From NCBI RefSeq assembly GCF_020096995.1, contig NZ_CP083692.1, forward strand, positions 310,001-374,000: 64,000 bases of DNA. Direction: 5' to 3'. How positions within the stretch are numbered: the first letter of the stretch is position 1; each line of letters starts with the position of its first letter. A program made the translations under genes and the position numbers. Of the stretch, positions 44,418 through 52,937 are shown piece after piece. The notes under the pieces are model-generated. The model did not search any database and was not told the DNA's origin. It worked only from the letters and a program-made list of their open reading frames with translations. The stretch is from Leucobacter sp. Psy1 (GTDB lineage Bacteria; Actinomycetota; Actinomycetes; Actinomycetales; Microbacteriaceae).

Positions 44418-45068
44418 CTATGAGTCGGTCTGACGCCGCTCCGGGATGGTCTGCTGGGGTTTCCTGTTCGCGTCGGGCCCCTCGCTCCAGGCGCCCCAGC
44501 GTGTGCCGAGAGCGAATACTCGGTGGTCGAGGATCTGTAGATGTTGGTTCATGTGGTCGATCCTGTCGCCGAGAGCGGTGGTTTCGGTAGCAATCTTGTC
44601 GCGAAGGTTGTGTTCGACGGTGTCGATCTTGGTGTTGAGGTTGTGTTCGACGGTGTCGATCTTGGTGTTGAGGTTGTGTTCGACGGTGTCGATCTTGGTG
44701 TTGAGGTTGTGTTCGACGGTGTCGATCTTGGTGTTGAGGTTGTGTTCGACGGTGTCGATCTTGGTGTTGAGGTTGTGTTCGACGGTGTCGATCTTGGTGT
44801 TGAGGTTGCGTTCGACGGTGTCGATTCTGCCGCCGAGATCTTGGGTGGCGGTCTCGAGCACCTTCTCCGTGGAGGCGATGCGCTCGCCGAGAACCTGGTC
44901 TCCCATTGAGATCTGCAGTGAGAGCTCACCGACTTGTTTCGACACGTGCTGCTTCACGGCCTTCTTTCCTCGGAAGTAGAAAACGAAGATCGAGAGAACG
45001 CCGACGACGAGAGTGATGAAGGTCGATACGCCAGCCAGCGTGTCGATCGATCCGGTGAGCGAGTTCAT
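44418..45068 (-). CDS. membrane-anchored coiled-coil protein with hendecad repeats
   Basis: 216 residues, function unknown. A single membrane helix (about residues 12-32, STFITLVVGVLSIFVFYF) is followed by the basic RGKKAVKQH, so the C-terminus should be cytoplasmic. Residues about 80-165 are a near-perfect 11-residue repeat, NLNTKIDTVEH (first unit ending in ER, last unit NLRDKI), with Leu/Ile/Val at hendecad core positions: a long right-handed or parallel coiled coil. The tail (LGTRWGAWSEGPDANRKP) is polar. AGGAGAGG before the ATG lies within the end of the small ORF at 45073, so the two are coupled. No homologue recognised. Confidence 0.8.
   Translation of the reverse strand: MNSLTGSIDTLAGVSTFITLVVGVLSIFVFYFRGKKAVKQHVSKQVGELSLQISMGDQVLGERIASTEKVLETATQDLGGRIDTVERNLNTKIDTVEHNLNTKIDTVEHNLNTKIDTVEHNLNTKIDTVEHNLNTKIDTVEHNLNTKIDTVEHNLRDKIATETTALGDRIDHMNQHLQILDHRVFALGTRWGAWSEGPDANRKPQQTIPERRQTDS
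44606..44826. repeat. 33-bp tandem repeat, about 6.7 copies
   Basis: The 15-mer TTCGACGGTGTCGAT recurs with exact 33-bp spacing at 44612, 44645, 44678, 44711, 44744, 44777 and 44810. Units are identical except at the outer edges (one T to C change at 44809). The array is in frame with the coiled-coil gene, each copy encoding 11 residues. Such identity at synonymous positions means recent expansion or active slippage/recombination. Confidence 0.95.
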
Positions 45069-45072
45069 GCGG

Positions 45073-45189
45073 TCATCCTCTCCTGCTGATCACCTTGAGT
45101 TCGAGCGAGTGCAACTGTGACCGGAGGCACGGGAAGAGGAGGATTGGGGTCAGGAGCGTTGCGAACGTGATCCAGTCGTCTGGGGTCAT
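45073..45189 (-). CDS. 38-residue small membrane protein candidate
   Basis: An ATG at 45189 preceded by GAGGG opens a 38-codon frame, MTPDDWITFATLLTPILLFP then CLRSQLHSLELKVISRRG, with a hydrophobic segment at residues 7-22 and a basic tail. Its stop is 4 nt before the ATG of the coiled-coil gene, and its last codons contain that gene's AGGAGAGG ribosome site. This arrangement suggests a translated, coupled small ORF, possibly a partner of the membrane coiled-coil protein. Conservation was not tested. Confidence 0.5.
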   Translation of the reverse strand: MTPDDWITFATLLTPILLFPCLRSQLHSLELKVISRRG

Positions 45190-45367
45190 CGGTATCCCTC
45201 ATTTCGGTCAGCATGGCGGGGCCCACAGGCTGAGCCACATAAAATCGGCCTCGTTCTGAACACCACGATAGTGGTTGACACGTCTCGTGGGGTGCGTAAT
45301 GGTGAATCTGTGGAAAACCCGCGGGTGAGTGGCCGGAAGCGAGGTCTGGGGACGAAGGGGAGTCCGC

Positions 45368-46129
45368 TTACCGCCCTCGCAGACGCTCGGTGAGTTGGTG
45401 CGCGTGCTGGAGGAGAAGCCGGCCGAGCTCGCTGCGACGCGCAGGGGTGAACCGTGACTCGATGCCCGTGAGACTGAGCGCCCAGGCCGGCTTGCCCGCC
45501 GGGTCGAACACCGCTGCGCCGAGCCCCCAGCTCCCCTCTACGATCAGACCGGGGTTCACGGCGTAGCCGAGTTGACGCGTCTCCGCGATCCGGGCCCGCA
45601 CTGCAGCGGGGGTGTGCGCGGCTCCGTGCTCCGCCTCGAGTGATGCGCGGTCGAGATACCGGTCGATCCAGTCGTCTGATTCGAAGGCGAGCACTGCTGC
45701 GCCCGCGGACGCCACTCCGAGCGGAAACCGCTTGCCTTCGTAGAGGACGAAGGACCGAATCGGGAAGCTGCCGTCGCGTCGCGAGAGGCACACGGTCTCA
45801 TCGCCTCGACGGGCGGAGAGGAATGCGCTCTCACCGGTCGCCGCCGCGAGGGCCTGCAGGTGTTCGCGCGCGATGTCCGTGATGTCGTAGCGGTCCGCGG
45901 CGACGGAACCCATGAGGTAGAGCTCGGGCCCGAGTAGCCACCGGCCGGTCCCCTGATCCCGGTCCACGAATCCTTCTGCCGCCAGTGCGGTCAGCAGGCG
46001 ATGAGCCGTCGGTCGGGTGATCCCGGACGCACCGGCCACGGTCGTCGTCCCGGCGCCCTCGGGCATCGATGCGCTCAGTGTTCTGAGTACTGCCCCGATC
46101 TTGCTCACGACCTGAGTTCCAGTGTCCAT
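45368..46129 (-). CDS. IclR family transcriptional regulator
   Basis: 253 residues from ATG 46129; the frame runs on to 46195 but the extra residues do not fit the family. Winged HTH at about 8-72 with GASGITRPTAHRLLTALAAEGF, then the IclR effector domain: VLYEGKRFPLGVASAGAAVLAF, RIAETRQLGYAVNPGLIVEGSWGLGAAVFD. Divergent from a CoA-transferase/thiolase operon, and a palindrome overlaps its own start codon, suggesting autorepression plus control of that operon. Confidence 0.9.
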   Translation of the reverse strand: MDTGTQVVSKIGAVLRTLSASMPEGAGTTTVAGASGITRPTAHRLLTALAAEGFVDRDQGTGRWLLGPELYLMGSVAADRYDITDIAREHLQALAAATGESAFLSARRGDETVCLSRRDGSFPIRSFVLYEGKRFPLGVASAGAAVLAFESDDWIDRYLDRASLEAEHGAAHTPAAVRARIAETRQLGYAVNPGLIVEGSWGLGAAVFDPAGKPAWALSLTGIESRFTPARRSELGRLLLQHAHQLTERLRGR

Positions 46130-46138
46130 ATTGTGGAC
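46124..46138. promoter_or_regulatory. palindrome GTCCA-N5-TGGAC over the IclR start codon
   Basis: GTCCATATTGTGGAC is a perfect 5-5-5 inverted repeat covering the ATG of the IclR gene on the minus strand. IclR proteins commonly bind their own promoter or start region. A TGGAC half-site also occurs at 46240-46244, nearer the CoA-transferase genes. Confidence 0.5.
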
Positions 46139-46285
46139 GATACTACTGCTTCTGCCCGAGGTGTGAGCAGATTTCGATCCGAGCGGCTTCTGCAAACCCT
46201 GTCAAGTTAGGGTCAGAGGAAGATCGATGCTCGACCGCATGGTGGACGTCGTACAGCATCATTGACGATGAGAAGGAGGCCGAGG

Positions 46286-46993
46286 GTGGCCACGAAACTC
46301 CGAGACAGCGCAGTCGACGCGCTCGCCGAAGTCGTGCGCGACGGGATGACGGTGGCGGTGGGCGGATTCGGGCTCTGCGGTATCCCGACGAACCTCATTC
46401 GCGCGCTCCGCGAGACGGGGGTGAAGGACCTCACCATCGTGTCGAACAACATGGGCGTCGACGGCAAGGGCCTCGGCGTACTGCTTGAGAACGCGCAGGT
46501 CTCTCGCGTGCTCGCATCGTACGTCGGTGAGAACAAGCTCTTCGCATCCCAGTACCTCGACGGCACGCTCGAGGTGGAGTTCGTCCCCCAGGGCACCCTC
46601 GCCGAGCGTCTCAGGGCAGGTGGCTCGGGGATACCCGCCTTCTACACACCGACGGGCGTCGGCACCCCGATCGCCGAGGGCAAGCCCGTGGCCGAGTTCG
46701 ACGGACAGCGGGCCATCCTGGAGCGAGGCATCGTCGCCGACCTGGCACTCGTGCGAGCATATGAGGGCGACGCAGAGGGTAATCTTCGCTACCGCCTCAC
46801 CGCTCGGAACTTCAATCCGCTCGCGGCGATGTCTGGGCGGGTGACGGTCGCCGAGGTAGAGCACCTCCGTGAGGGCTACCTCGACCCGGAGCGCATCGAT
46901 ACTCCGGGGGTCTTCGTGCAGCGCACGGTCGTCGTCGAGGACCCGGTGAAGGACATCGAGCAGCGCACAGTGCGCGAGCGGAAAGGGGCGTGA
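46286..46993 (+). CDS. 3-oxoacid CoA-transferase subunit A
   Basis: 235 residues from the GTG at 46286, which has AGAAGGAGG at ideal spacing; an upstream TTG at 46262 is unlikely. [16 protein letters not shown] is the CoA-binding loop, [14 protein letters not shown] and [48 protein letters not shown] (key parts VGENKLF and [13 protein letters not shown]) are typical of succinyl-CoA:acetoacetate transferases. Together with the next two genes it makes a ketone-body/acetoacetate-type degradation module under its own IclR regulator. Acetoacetate released by the BKACE enzyme of the carnitine pathway would be one possible substrate. Confidence 0.9.
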   Translation: MATKLRDSAVDALAEVVRDGMTVAVGGFGLCGIPTNLIRALRETGVKDLTIVSNNMGVDGKGLGVLLENAQVSRVLASYVGENKLFASQYLDGTLEVEFVPQGTLAERLRAGGSGIPAFYTPTGVGTPIAEGKPVAEFDGQRAILERGIVADLALVRAYEGDAEGNLRYRLTARNFNPLAAMSGRVTVAEVEHLREGYLDPERIDTPGVFVQRTVVVEDPVKDIEQRTVRERKGA

Positions 46994-46995
46994 CC

Positions 46996-47652
46996 ATGTG
47001 GAATCGCGATGAGATGGCCGCGCTGGCCGCGGCGGAGCTCGAGGACGGGCAGTACGTGAATCTCGGCATCGGGATCCCGACGCTCGTGGCGAATCACCTG
47101 CCCGATGGGGTCAGCGTCCAGCTCCAGAGCGAGAACGGCATTCTCGGGATGGGGGCGTTTCCCCTCGACGGCGAGGAGGACGCCGACCTCATCAACGCGG
47201 GCAAGCAGACGGTGACCCTTGCTGACGGCGCGAGTATCTTCGACTCCGCCACGTCATTCGCCATGATCCGCGGAGGTCATGTGCAGACCGCGATCCTCGG
47301 GGCGCTGCAGGTCGCGGGCAACGGCGACCTCGCGAACTGGACGATTCCGGGGAAGCTCGTCAAAGGCATGGGCGGGGCCATGGATCTCGTCGCCGGAGCT
47401 CCCCGCGTCATCATCATCACCGATCACGTCGCCAAGGATGGCACGCCGAAGATCGTCGCCGAGTGCGACCTTCCGCTCACGGGTGTCGGTGTGGTCGATC
47501 GGATCATCACCGACCGCGCCGTGTTCGATGTGATCAATCACGCGCTCGTGCTGAGGCGCCTCGCACCGGGACATGAGGTGGACGAGATCCGCGCGTGCAC
47601 CGGTGCGAGCTTCTCCGTCGATCTGGATGAGGGGTCGGAGGTGCTCTCGTGA
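46996..47652 (+). CDS. 3-oxoacid CoA-transferase subunit B
   Basis: 218 residues from ATG 46996, which is 7 nt from AAGGGG; a GTG at 46990 overlapping the previous stop is possible. [16 protein letters not shown] and Glu46 in [10 protein letters not shown], the catalytic Glu, define the beta subunit. Forms the active transferase with subunit A. Its stop overlaps the thiolase start. Confidence 0.9.
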   Translation: MWNRDEMAALAAAELEDGQYVNLGIGIPTLVANHLPDGVSVQLQSENGILGMGAFPLDGEEDADLINAGKQTVTLADGASIFDSATSFAMIRGGHVQTAILGALQVAGNGDLANWTIPGKLVKGMGGAMDLVAGAPRVIIITDHVAKDGTPKIVAECDLPLTGVGVVDRIITDRAVFDVINHALVLRRLAPGHEVDEIRACTGASFSVDLDEGSEVLS

Positions 47653-48836
47653 GCGCGGGTGATGCGGTGCTGATCGCGGGATACGCTCGGACGCCGTTCG
47701 CGAAGTTCACCGGACAGCTGGCGGCGCTTCCGGCGACCGCGCTCGGGGCTCACGCGGCGGGGGCGGCTCTGCGCAGGGCGGGAATCGCGCCCGATGAGGT
47801 CGATCAGGTGATTGCCGGCCAGGTGCTGCAGGCCGGTGCCGGTCAGAACCCGGCCAGACAGACTGCCGTGGGCGCGGGCGTGCCGCTCACCGTGCCGGCC
47901 ATCACCCTCAACGCGGTGTGCCTGTCGGGTATGGAGGCGGTGGCGCAGGCCGCGCGGCTGATCCGTGCCGGTGAGGCGGACGTCGTCGTCGCTGTCGGCC
48001 AGGAATCGATGACGCTCGCTCCGCATGTCGCGCAGATCCGCGGGGGAACGAAGTTCGGATCCTCCGAGCTGCGCGACACCGTCGAGCATGACGGGCTCTC
48101 CGACGCGTTCGATCGCGCCGCGATGGGTGTGCTCACCGAACAGGGCAATGGGCCACTCGGTCTCACGCGAGCAGAGCAGGACGCCTTCGCAGCGGCTTCG
48201 CATCGACGTGCAGCTGAGGCTGCGGAGTTCCGCGCGGGCGAGATCGAGCCGATCACGCTCACTTCACGTCGCGGGGACACGGTGATCGCTGATGACGACG
48301 GGGTGCGCCCCGACACGACACCCGAGTCGCTCGCCGCGCTGCGCCCATCGTTCGCGCAGGACGGCACGATCACCGCGGGCAATGCCTCGCAGATCACCGA
48401 CGGTGCGGCAGCACTCGTGCTCATCAGCGCGACCGCAGCGGAGCGACTCGAGCTCACGCCGATGGCCAGCGTCGAGGCAACCGCATTCGTCGCCGGACCC
48501 GACACGCACCTCCACGCGCAACCCGCCCGGGCGATCGATGCGGCGCTGGTGAAGACCGACGACGCTGCGTCGGCGGGAGAGCTCGCCGTCGTGGAGATCA
48601 ACGAGGCGTTCGCGGCTGTCGGGGTGCAGTCGGCGCGCGAACTGGGCCTGGATCCTGAAATCGTCAATCCGGGCGGCGGCGCCATCGCTCTCGGGCACCC
48701 GATCGGCGCCTCGGGGGCGCGCATCGTCGGGACGCTCGCGCGCAGACTTGCGCAGGCGGGACCGGGAACGCTCGGTGCTGCCGGAATCTGCGGAGGAGGA
48801 GGCCAGGGCAGCGCAGTGATCCTGCGTGCGCTCTGA
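47649..48836 (+). CDS. acetyl-CoA C-acetyltransferase (thiolase)
   Basis: 395 residues. Cys91 in [12 protein letters not shown] is the nucleophile, [17 protein letters not shown] supplies the His, and CGGGGQG the second Cys. The pattern fits biosynthetic-type/acetoacetyl-CoA thiolases. GTG start overlapping subunit B (GTGA) with GGAGGTG as ribosome site. With the CoA transferase it turns acetoacetate into two acetyl-CoA. Confidence 0.9.
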   Translation: MSAGDAVLIAGYARTPFAKFTGQLAALPATALGAHAAGAALRRAGIAPDEVDQVIAGQVLQAGAGQNPARQTAVGAGVPLTVPAITLNAVCLSGMEAVAQAARLIRAGEADVVVAVGQESMTLAPHVAQIRGGTKFGSSELRDTVEHDGLSDAFDRAAMGVLTEQGNGPLGLTRAEQDAFAAASHRRAAEAAEFRAGEIEPITLTSRRGDTVIADDDGVRPDTTPESLAALRPSFAQDGTITAGNASQITDGAAALVLISATAAERLELTPMASVEATAFVAGPDTHLHAQPARAIDAALVKTDDAASAGELAVVEINEAFAAVGVQSARELGLDPEIVNPGGGAIALGHPIGASGARIVGTLARRLAQAGPGTLGAAGICGGGGQGSAVILRAL

Positions 48837-48951
48837 GGCACCGGATCAGCGGTTCCGGATGAGCACTCGTGGAGCGGTGAAAGCGTAATCCTCTCTCGCG
48901 GGTTCGGCAAGGGGTGTGCCTAAACCGGTGGCGAGGCGTACCGTCACCGCC

Positions 48952-49197
48952 ATGATGGCGTGTCGATGGGTGGGGCATCGGTTCCGGTTTCGAGCCGAGG
49001 ACCGGACGATGAGGTGGGAGTGCGATCGAAGCTGCGGCGCCGGCGGGAGTAAGACCTACGTCTCGCCCGAGCAAGCGGAACGCTACGCTGCGGCGTTCGA
49101 TCGGGACGGTCGCGAGTCGATGGGGCGCCGTGCGCCGCTGCTCGGACTCCTGCCGCTGCGCCTGTGGCGCCTCGCCAGGGGTGCAGGAGGCCGATGA
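48952..49197 (+). CDS. conserved small protein with Cys pair, function unknown
   Basis: 81 residues: WVGHRFRFRAEDRTMRWECDR, then SCGAGGSKTYVSPEQAERYAAAFDRDGRE and a C-terminal LLGLLPLRLWRLARG. The C-x3-C spacing with the surrounding Trp/Gly looks like half a zinc ribbon. I recall similar short proteins in many actinobacteria without a known role. Tandem ATGs at 48952 and 48955. It overlaps or abuts the MFS gene (stop at 49197), whose AGGAGG lies in its last codons, so the two are probably co-translated. Confidence 0.7.
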   Translation: MMACRWVGHRFRFRAEDRTMRWECDRSCGAGGSKTYVSPEQAERYAAAFDRDGRESMGRRAPLLGLLPLRLWRLARGAGGR

Positions 49198-50669
49198 TGC
49201 CGCGCAGCGAACTGGGCACGATCCGTACGCAGGTGCCGGCACGACTCGACCGGTTGCCCTGGACCCGCTTCCACTGGCGGGTGGTCATCGGCCTCGGGGC
49301 GGTCTGGATCCTCGACGGCCTCGAAGTCACCATCGTGGGCAGCGTTGCGGCACGGTTGACCGAGGATGGCAGTGGCATCGAACTGGGCGCCGGCCAGATC
49401 GGGATCGCCGCGGCCATCTACGTGCTCGGCGCGTGCGTGGGTGCGCTCTTCTTCGGCCAGCTCACCGACCGGTTCGGCCGGAAGAAACTGTTCATCCTCA
49501 CGCTCGTGATCTACGTGCTCGCCACCGTCGCGACGGCGTTCGCGTTCTCCCCGTGGTACTTCTACATCGCCCGATTCGTCACGGGCGCGGGCATCGGCGG
49601 TGAGTACGCTGCGATCAACTCGGCGATCGACGAACTCATCCCCGCACGGGTTCGCGGCCGCGTCGACCTCATCATCAACGGTTCGTACTGGTTGGGGGCG
49701 GCGCTCGGGTCCGGACTCGTCATCCTGCTCCTCGACGAGAATCTCTTCGCGAAGGATCTCGGCTGGCGCATCGCCTTCGGCATCGGAGCGGTGCTCGGGC
49801 TGCTCATCTTCATCGTGCGGAGGCACGTGCCCGAGAGTCCGAGGTGGCTCTTCATCCACGGGCGGGAGGAGGAGGCCGAGGCGATTGTGGACTCCATCGA
49901 ACGCGAAGTCGAGGAGGAATCGGGAACGGATGCCCTCGAGCCCGTCGATGATGACCGGACGCTCACGATCCGGCAGCGGCACGCGATCCCGTTCACCGAG
50001 ATCGCGAAGGTCGCGTTCCAGAAGTACCCGAAGCGGGCGGTCCTCGGGCTGGCGCTGTTCGTCGGGCAGGCATTCCTGTATAACGGGATCACGTTCAACC
50101 TCGGCACGCTCATGAATTCCTACTTCGGTGTCGCGGCGGGTATCGTGCCGGTCTTCCTCGTGTTCTGGGCCGTGTCGAATTTTCTGGGGCCGGTGCTCCT
50201 CGGGAGGCTGTTCGACACCGTCGGACGGAAGCCGATGATCGCGATCAGCTACCTCGGGTCCGCTGTCATCGCGGTGTTGCTCGCGTTCATCCTCATGCAC
50301 AGTGACAACGAGTGGGCGTTCCTCGCGGTGCTGATGGCGTGCTTCTTCCTCGCCTCAGCCGGGGCGAGTTCGGCCTACCTCACGGTGAGCGAGATCTTCC
50401 CGATGGAGACCAGGGCCCTGGCAATCGCCTTCTTCTACGCCGTCGGCACAGCGCTGGGCGGGATCATCGGGCCGCTGCTGTTCGGCCGCTTCATCGAATC
50501 GGGAGATGTCGGCCTTGTCGCGCTCGGGTTCTTCATCAGCGCGGCAGTCATGGCGATCGGCGGTATCGCCGAGCTGGTGCTCGGCGTGAAAGCCGAGGGG
50601 GCCCAGCTCGAAGACATCGCCGAGCCGCTGACCGCCGAGGCCGAGGTCCCGAAGGACCCGACCCCGTAG
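49197..50669 (+). CDS. MFS transporter, sugar/aromatic acid symporter-like
   Basis: 490 residues with 12 hydrophobic segments. TM1 has WILDGLEVTIVGSVAARL, the D-G-E/D pattern of the sugar porter and aromatic acid:H+ symporter branches; GQLTDRFGRKKLFILT is the loop 2-3 motif and VPESPRWLFIHGREEEAE the PESPRWL motif after TM6. A long charged loop (residues about 225-275) separates the halves. ATG 49197 is six bases from AGGAGG. It ends 6 bp from the convergent amidohydrolase gene. Confidence 0.88.
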   Translation: MPRSELGTIRTQVPARLDRLPWTRFHWRVVIGLGAVWILDGLEVTIVGSVAARLTEDGSGIELGAGQIGIAAAIYVLGACVGALFFGQLTDRFGRKKLFILTLVIYVLATVATAFAFSPWYFYIARFVTGAGIGGEYAAINSAIDELIPARVRGRVDLIINGSYWLGAALGSGLVILLLDENLFAKDLGWRIAFGIGAVLGLLIFIVRRHVPESPRWLFIHGREEEAEAIVDSIEREVEEESGTDALEPVDDDRTLTIRQRHAIPFTEIAKVAFQKYPKRAVLGLALFVGQAFLYNGITFNLGTLMNSYFGVAAGIVPVFLVFWAVSNFLGPVLLGRLFDTVGRKPMIAISYLGSAVIAVLLAFILMHSDNEWAFLAVLMACFFLASAGASSAYLTVSEIFPMETRALAIAFFYAVGTALGGIIGPLLFGRFIESGDVGLVALGFFISAAVMAIGGIAELVLGVKAEGAQLEDIAEPLTAEAEVPKDPTP

Positions 50670-50675
50670 GCGAGG

Positions 50676-51896
50676 TCAGGGAGCGACCGCTGATCCTCGA
50701 CTGATCACACGGTGAATGCTCTCCTCCGGGCGTGCGAGAACGGTCACGTCCTCGAGGGGGTTCGATTCCAGCAGCAACAGGTCGGCGCGTGCGCCCTCGG
50801 CGATGACCCCGAGCTCGCCTTCCGCCTGCAGCAGACGCGCGGCAACGGTCGTCGCCCCGCGCAGGATCGCGCCGGCCGATTGCACCTGCGCTCGGATCTC
50901 GAACTCGCGGCTCTGATGGTGCCACATCTCTCCGAGCAGGTCGGACCCGTAGGCGATGTTCACGCCGCCCTCGTCGGCGAGGCGCAGCGCCGCGAGCCCC
51001 GCCCCCAGCACGTCATCCACTTTCTGCTGGCTGGCTTCGGGCAGCCCGAGCCGAGCACCGTCGGCCTTGAGTCGCTGGTAGGTCACGAGCGTCGGGACGA
51101 GGAAGGCATCGTGCTCGACGAAGAGGCTGACCGTTTCCTCGTCGAGGAGGTTCCCGTGCTCGATGGAGCGGACACCGAGCCGCAGCCCCCGGTTGATGGC
51201 ACGCGCGGTGTAGGCGTGGCCGAGGACGTAGCGGTTCGCGGCCTCGGCCTCTTCGACGGCGGCGCGGATCTCCTCGTCGGAGAACTGGGTGGAGTCGACG
51301 CGGTCAGTGGGGGATGCGACGCCGCCCGACAGCATGAGTTTGAGGTGGTCGGCACCCGTGCGGAACTGCTGCCTGGCGCCGCGCCTGACCTCGTCGACGC
51401 CGTCGCAGACCATGCCGATGTGCGGGCAGCACTGATGATTGTCCATGACCGTCGACCCCGGGGCCCGCATGTCGGCGTGACCCCCGGTCTGGGAGAGAGA
51501 CTTCCCGCCGAAGAACAGACGCGGTGCGACGAACAGCCCCTCGGCGGCGGCCCTGGCCAGGCCGAAGTCGGCCCCTCCCGCGTCGCGAAGCGTCGTGAAC
51601 CCCCGCCGCAGCGCGCCCTGCATGGTGTTGATAGCGCAGGCGGTGAGATAGGCGGGCGACTCGTCACCGAGACTCCCGAGATCGGGGGTGTTGGCGAGAA
51701 CGTGCACGTGGCAGTCGATGAGTCCTGGCATCGCAATCCGGCCTGCGGCATCGAGCGCGTCAGCGTCCGCGTCGCCGCCGACCGACGCGATATGATCGCC
51801 GGACATGCGGATCGTCGTCGGCTCGGAGATGCGTTCGGTCTCCGGATCGAGAATCCGGACGTTGGTGATCGCTGACGTGGGGGCCTCGAGTTTCAC
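50676..51896 (-). CDS. amidohydrolase family protein (imidazolonepropionase/prolidase-like)
   Basis: 406 residues of the amidohydrolase superfamily. Zinc ligands: His63 and His65 (DCHVHV), the carboxylated Lys186 (HLKLMLSGGVAS), His227 (LGHAYT), His247 (SIEHGNLL) and Asp319 (YGSDLLG). This is the binuclear COG1228 layout, whose members hydrolyse N-acyl amino acids or dipeptides (Xaa-Pro, Xaa-Arg). The GRADLLLLESNPLED end is standard. GTG start. It is divergent from an RpiR regulator with a shared palindromic operator, and the same operator precedes a Na+ symporter, so it likely degrades the imported compound. Confidence 0.88.
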   Translation of the reverse strand: MKLEAPTSAITNVRILDPETERISEPTTIRMSGDHIASVGGDADADALDAAGRIAMPGLIDCHVHVLANTPDLGSLGDESPAYLTACAINTMQGALRRGFTTLRDAGGADFGLARAAAEGLFVAPRLFFGGKSLSQTGGHADMRAPGSTVMDNHQCCPHIGMVCDGVDEVRRGARQQFRTGADHLKLMLSGGVASPTDRVDSTQFSDEEIRAAVEEAEAANRYVLGHAYTARAINRGLRLGVRSIEHGNLLDEETVSLFVEHDAFLVPTLVTYQRLKADGARLGLPEASQQKVDDVLGAGLAALRLADEGGVNIAYGSDLLGEMWHHQSREFEIRAQVQSAGAILRGATTVAARLLQAEGELGVIAEGARADLLLLESNPLEDVTVLARPEESIHRVISRGSAVAP

Positions 51897-51965
51897 TGCT
51901 TCGCCTTTCGCTCCTGCGCCGACACGGGTGCCGTCCGTCGGCGTTCACTTGACCACGGTAAGCAA

Positions 51966-51983
51966 TTGCAAAGGACTTTGCAA
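51966..51983. promoter_or_regulatory. operator TTGCAAA-N4-TTTGCAA
   Basis: A perfect 7-4-7 inverted repeat (spacer GGAC) in the 90-bp gap between the amidohydrolase and RpiR genes, ending 3 bp before the regulator's ATG. The same palindrome with the same spacer length occurs at 52864 before the symporter. Confidence 0.65.
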
Positions 51984-51986
51984 AAC

Positions 51987-52841
51987 ATGACTGATGATCT
52001 CTCCCGCTGGATCGACGGTCTCGTCGCCGAGCGCCGTGTGCCGCAGGCCACATCCCGAATCATCGAGGTGCTCAGGAGGAACCCGCAGGTCGCGGCGTTC
52101 TCGACGGTGCAGGCGATGTCCGAGCTCGCGGAGGTGAACATCGCCACGGTCACCAGGGCCGCGCAGTTCCTCGGGTTTCGCGGCTGGCCCGACTTCATCC
52201 TCGACTACCGCGGGCACTATCTCGCGCAGCTCGGGGCGGACACCGTGCTCGCCCCGGCTCCCGCAGTCGGTGCCGAGAGCGGACCGCGGTTCTCCGTGCA
52301 GCAGGACGTGCGGGCACTCCAGTCCCTCGCGGAGTCGCTCGACGAGGAGCGGGTTGCCGCAGCAGCGGAGCGGCTGGCGGCTTCCCGGCGAACGGTCGTG
52401 CTGGCGACCGGGACGTATCTGGCTCCGGCGAACGTGCTCGCGCACAACGCGCAGCTGCTGGGCTACGATTTCGAGCTGCCCTACGGTTCGGCGTCCACCC
52501 AGATGAATGCGGTGCGCAAGCTCGGGCCGGAGGACACGCTGATCATCTTCAACATCTGGAAGACTGCAGCGATCGTCCCGAGACTCGCCAAGTTCGCGCA
52601 TGCCAGACGGGTGCCGATCGTTGCGTTCGCCGACCGTACGACCCCGGCGGTGGGACTCGCGGACGTGGTCCTCACGGTGCCGAGCGAAGGGGCGAGGTAT
52701 CTGCCGTCGTCCATCCCGGCGGTATCGGCCGTGCAGGCGGTGCTCAACGCGCTCGCCGACCTCGACCGCGATCGCACCGAGCGCAGTCTGCGGGAGGCCG
52801 ACGAGCTCTGGGGCGAGCTCGGCATCGTTTCTGGAGACTGA
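51987..52841 (+). CDS. MurR/RpiR family transcriptional regulator
   Basis: 284 residues. N-terminal HTH_6 (about 1-75): VLRRNPQVAAFSTVQAMSELAEVNIATVTRAAQFLGFRGWPDF, where NIATVTRAAQFLGFRG is the recognition helix region; the C-terminal SIS domain (about 115-260) contains VLATGTYLAPANVLAHN and LIIFNIWKTAAIVPRL. SIS domains sense phosphosugars or related ligands. ATG 51987 is used because upstream TTG would overlap the operator. It probably controls the amidohydrolase, itself and the symporter. Confidence 0.9.
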   Translation: MTDDLSRWIDGLVAERRVPQATSRIIEVLRRNPQVAAFSTVQAMSELAEVNIATVTRAAQFLGFRGWPDFILDYRGHYLAQLGADTVLAPAPAVGAESGPRFSVQQDVRALQSLAESLDEERVAAAAERLAASRRTVVLATGTYLAPANVLAHNAQLLGYDFELPYGSASTQMNAVRKLGPEDTLIIFNIWKTAAIVPRLAKFAHARRVPIVAFADRTTPAVGLADVVLTVPSEGARYLPSSIPAVSAVQAVLNALADLDRDRTERSLREADELWGELGIVSGD

Positions 52842-52863
52842 ACCGCGCCGACCGCAGCTGTCG

Positions 52864-52879
52864 TGCAAAAATCTTTGCA
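52864..52879. promoter_or_regulatory. operator TGCAAA-N4-TTTGCA upstream of the symporter
   Basis: TGCAAA-AATC-TTTGCA is an inverted repeat that matches the inner arms and spacing of the site at 51966. It lies 59 bp before the symporter start. Two matching sites flanking the rpiR-type gene strongly suggest one regulon. Confidence 0.65.
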
Positions 52880-52937
52880 TATTGGACTCGTTGAAGACAT
52901 ACTGGGCTCGACCCTGTCCCCTTCCTGAGGAATATTC

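Noticed and set aside
44606..44826. CRISPR array
   Set aside because: Units are directly adjacent 33-mers without variable spacers, and they are in frame within a gene.
44541..44909. Plus-strand repetitive frame (GVDLGVEVVFD repeats)
   Set aside because: Mirror reading of the 33-bp repeat; the minus-strand frame has a ribosome site, a membrane helix and a hendecad pattern, so it is the coding one.
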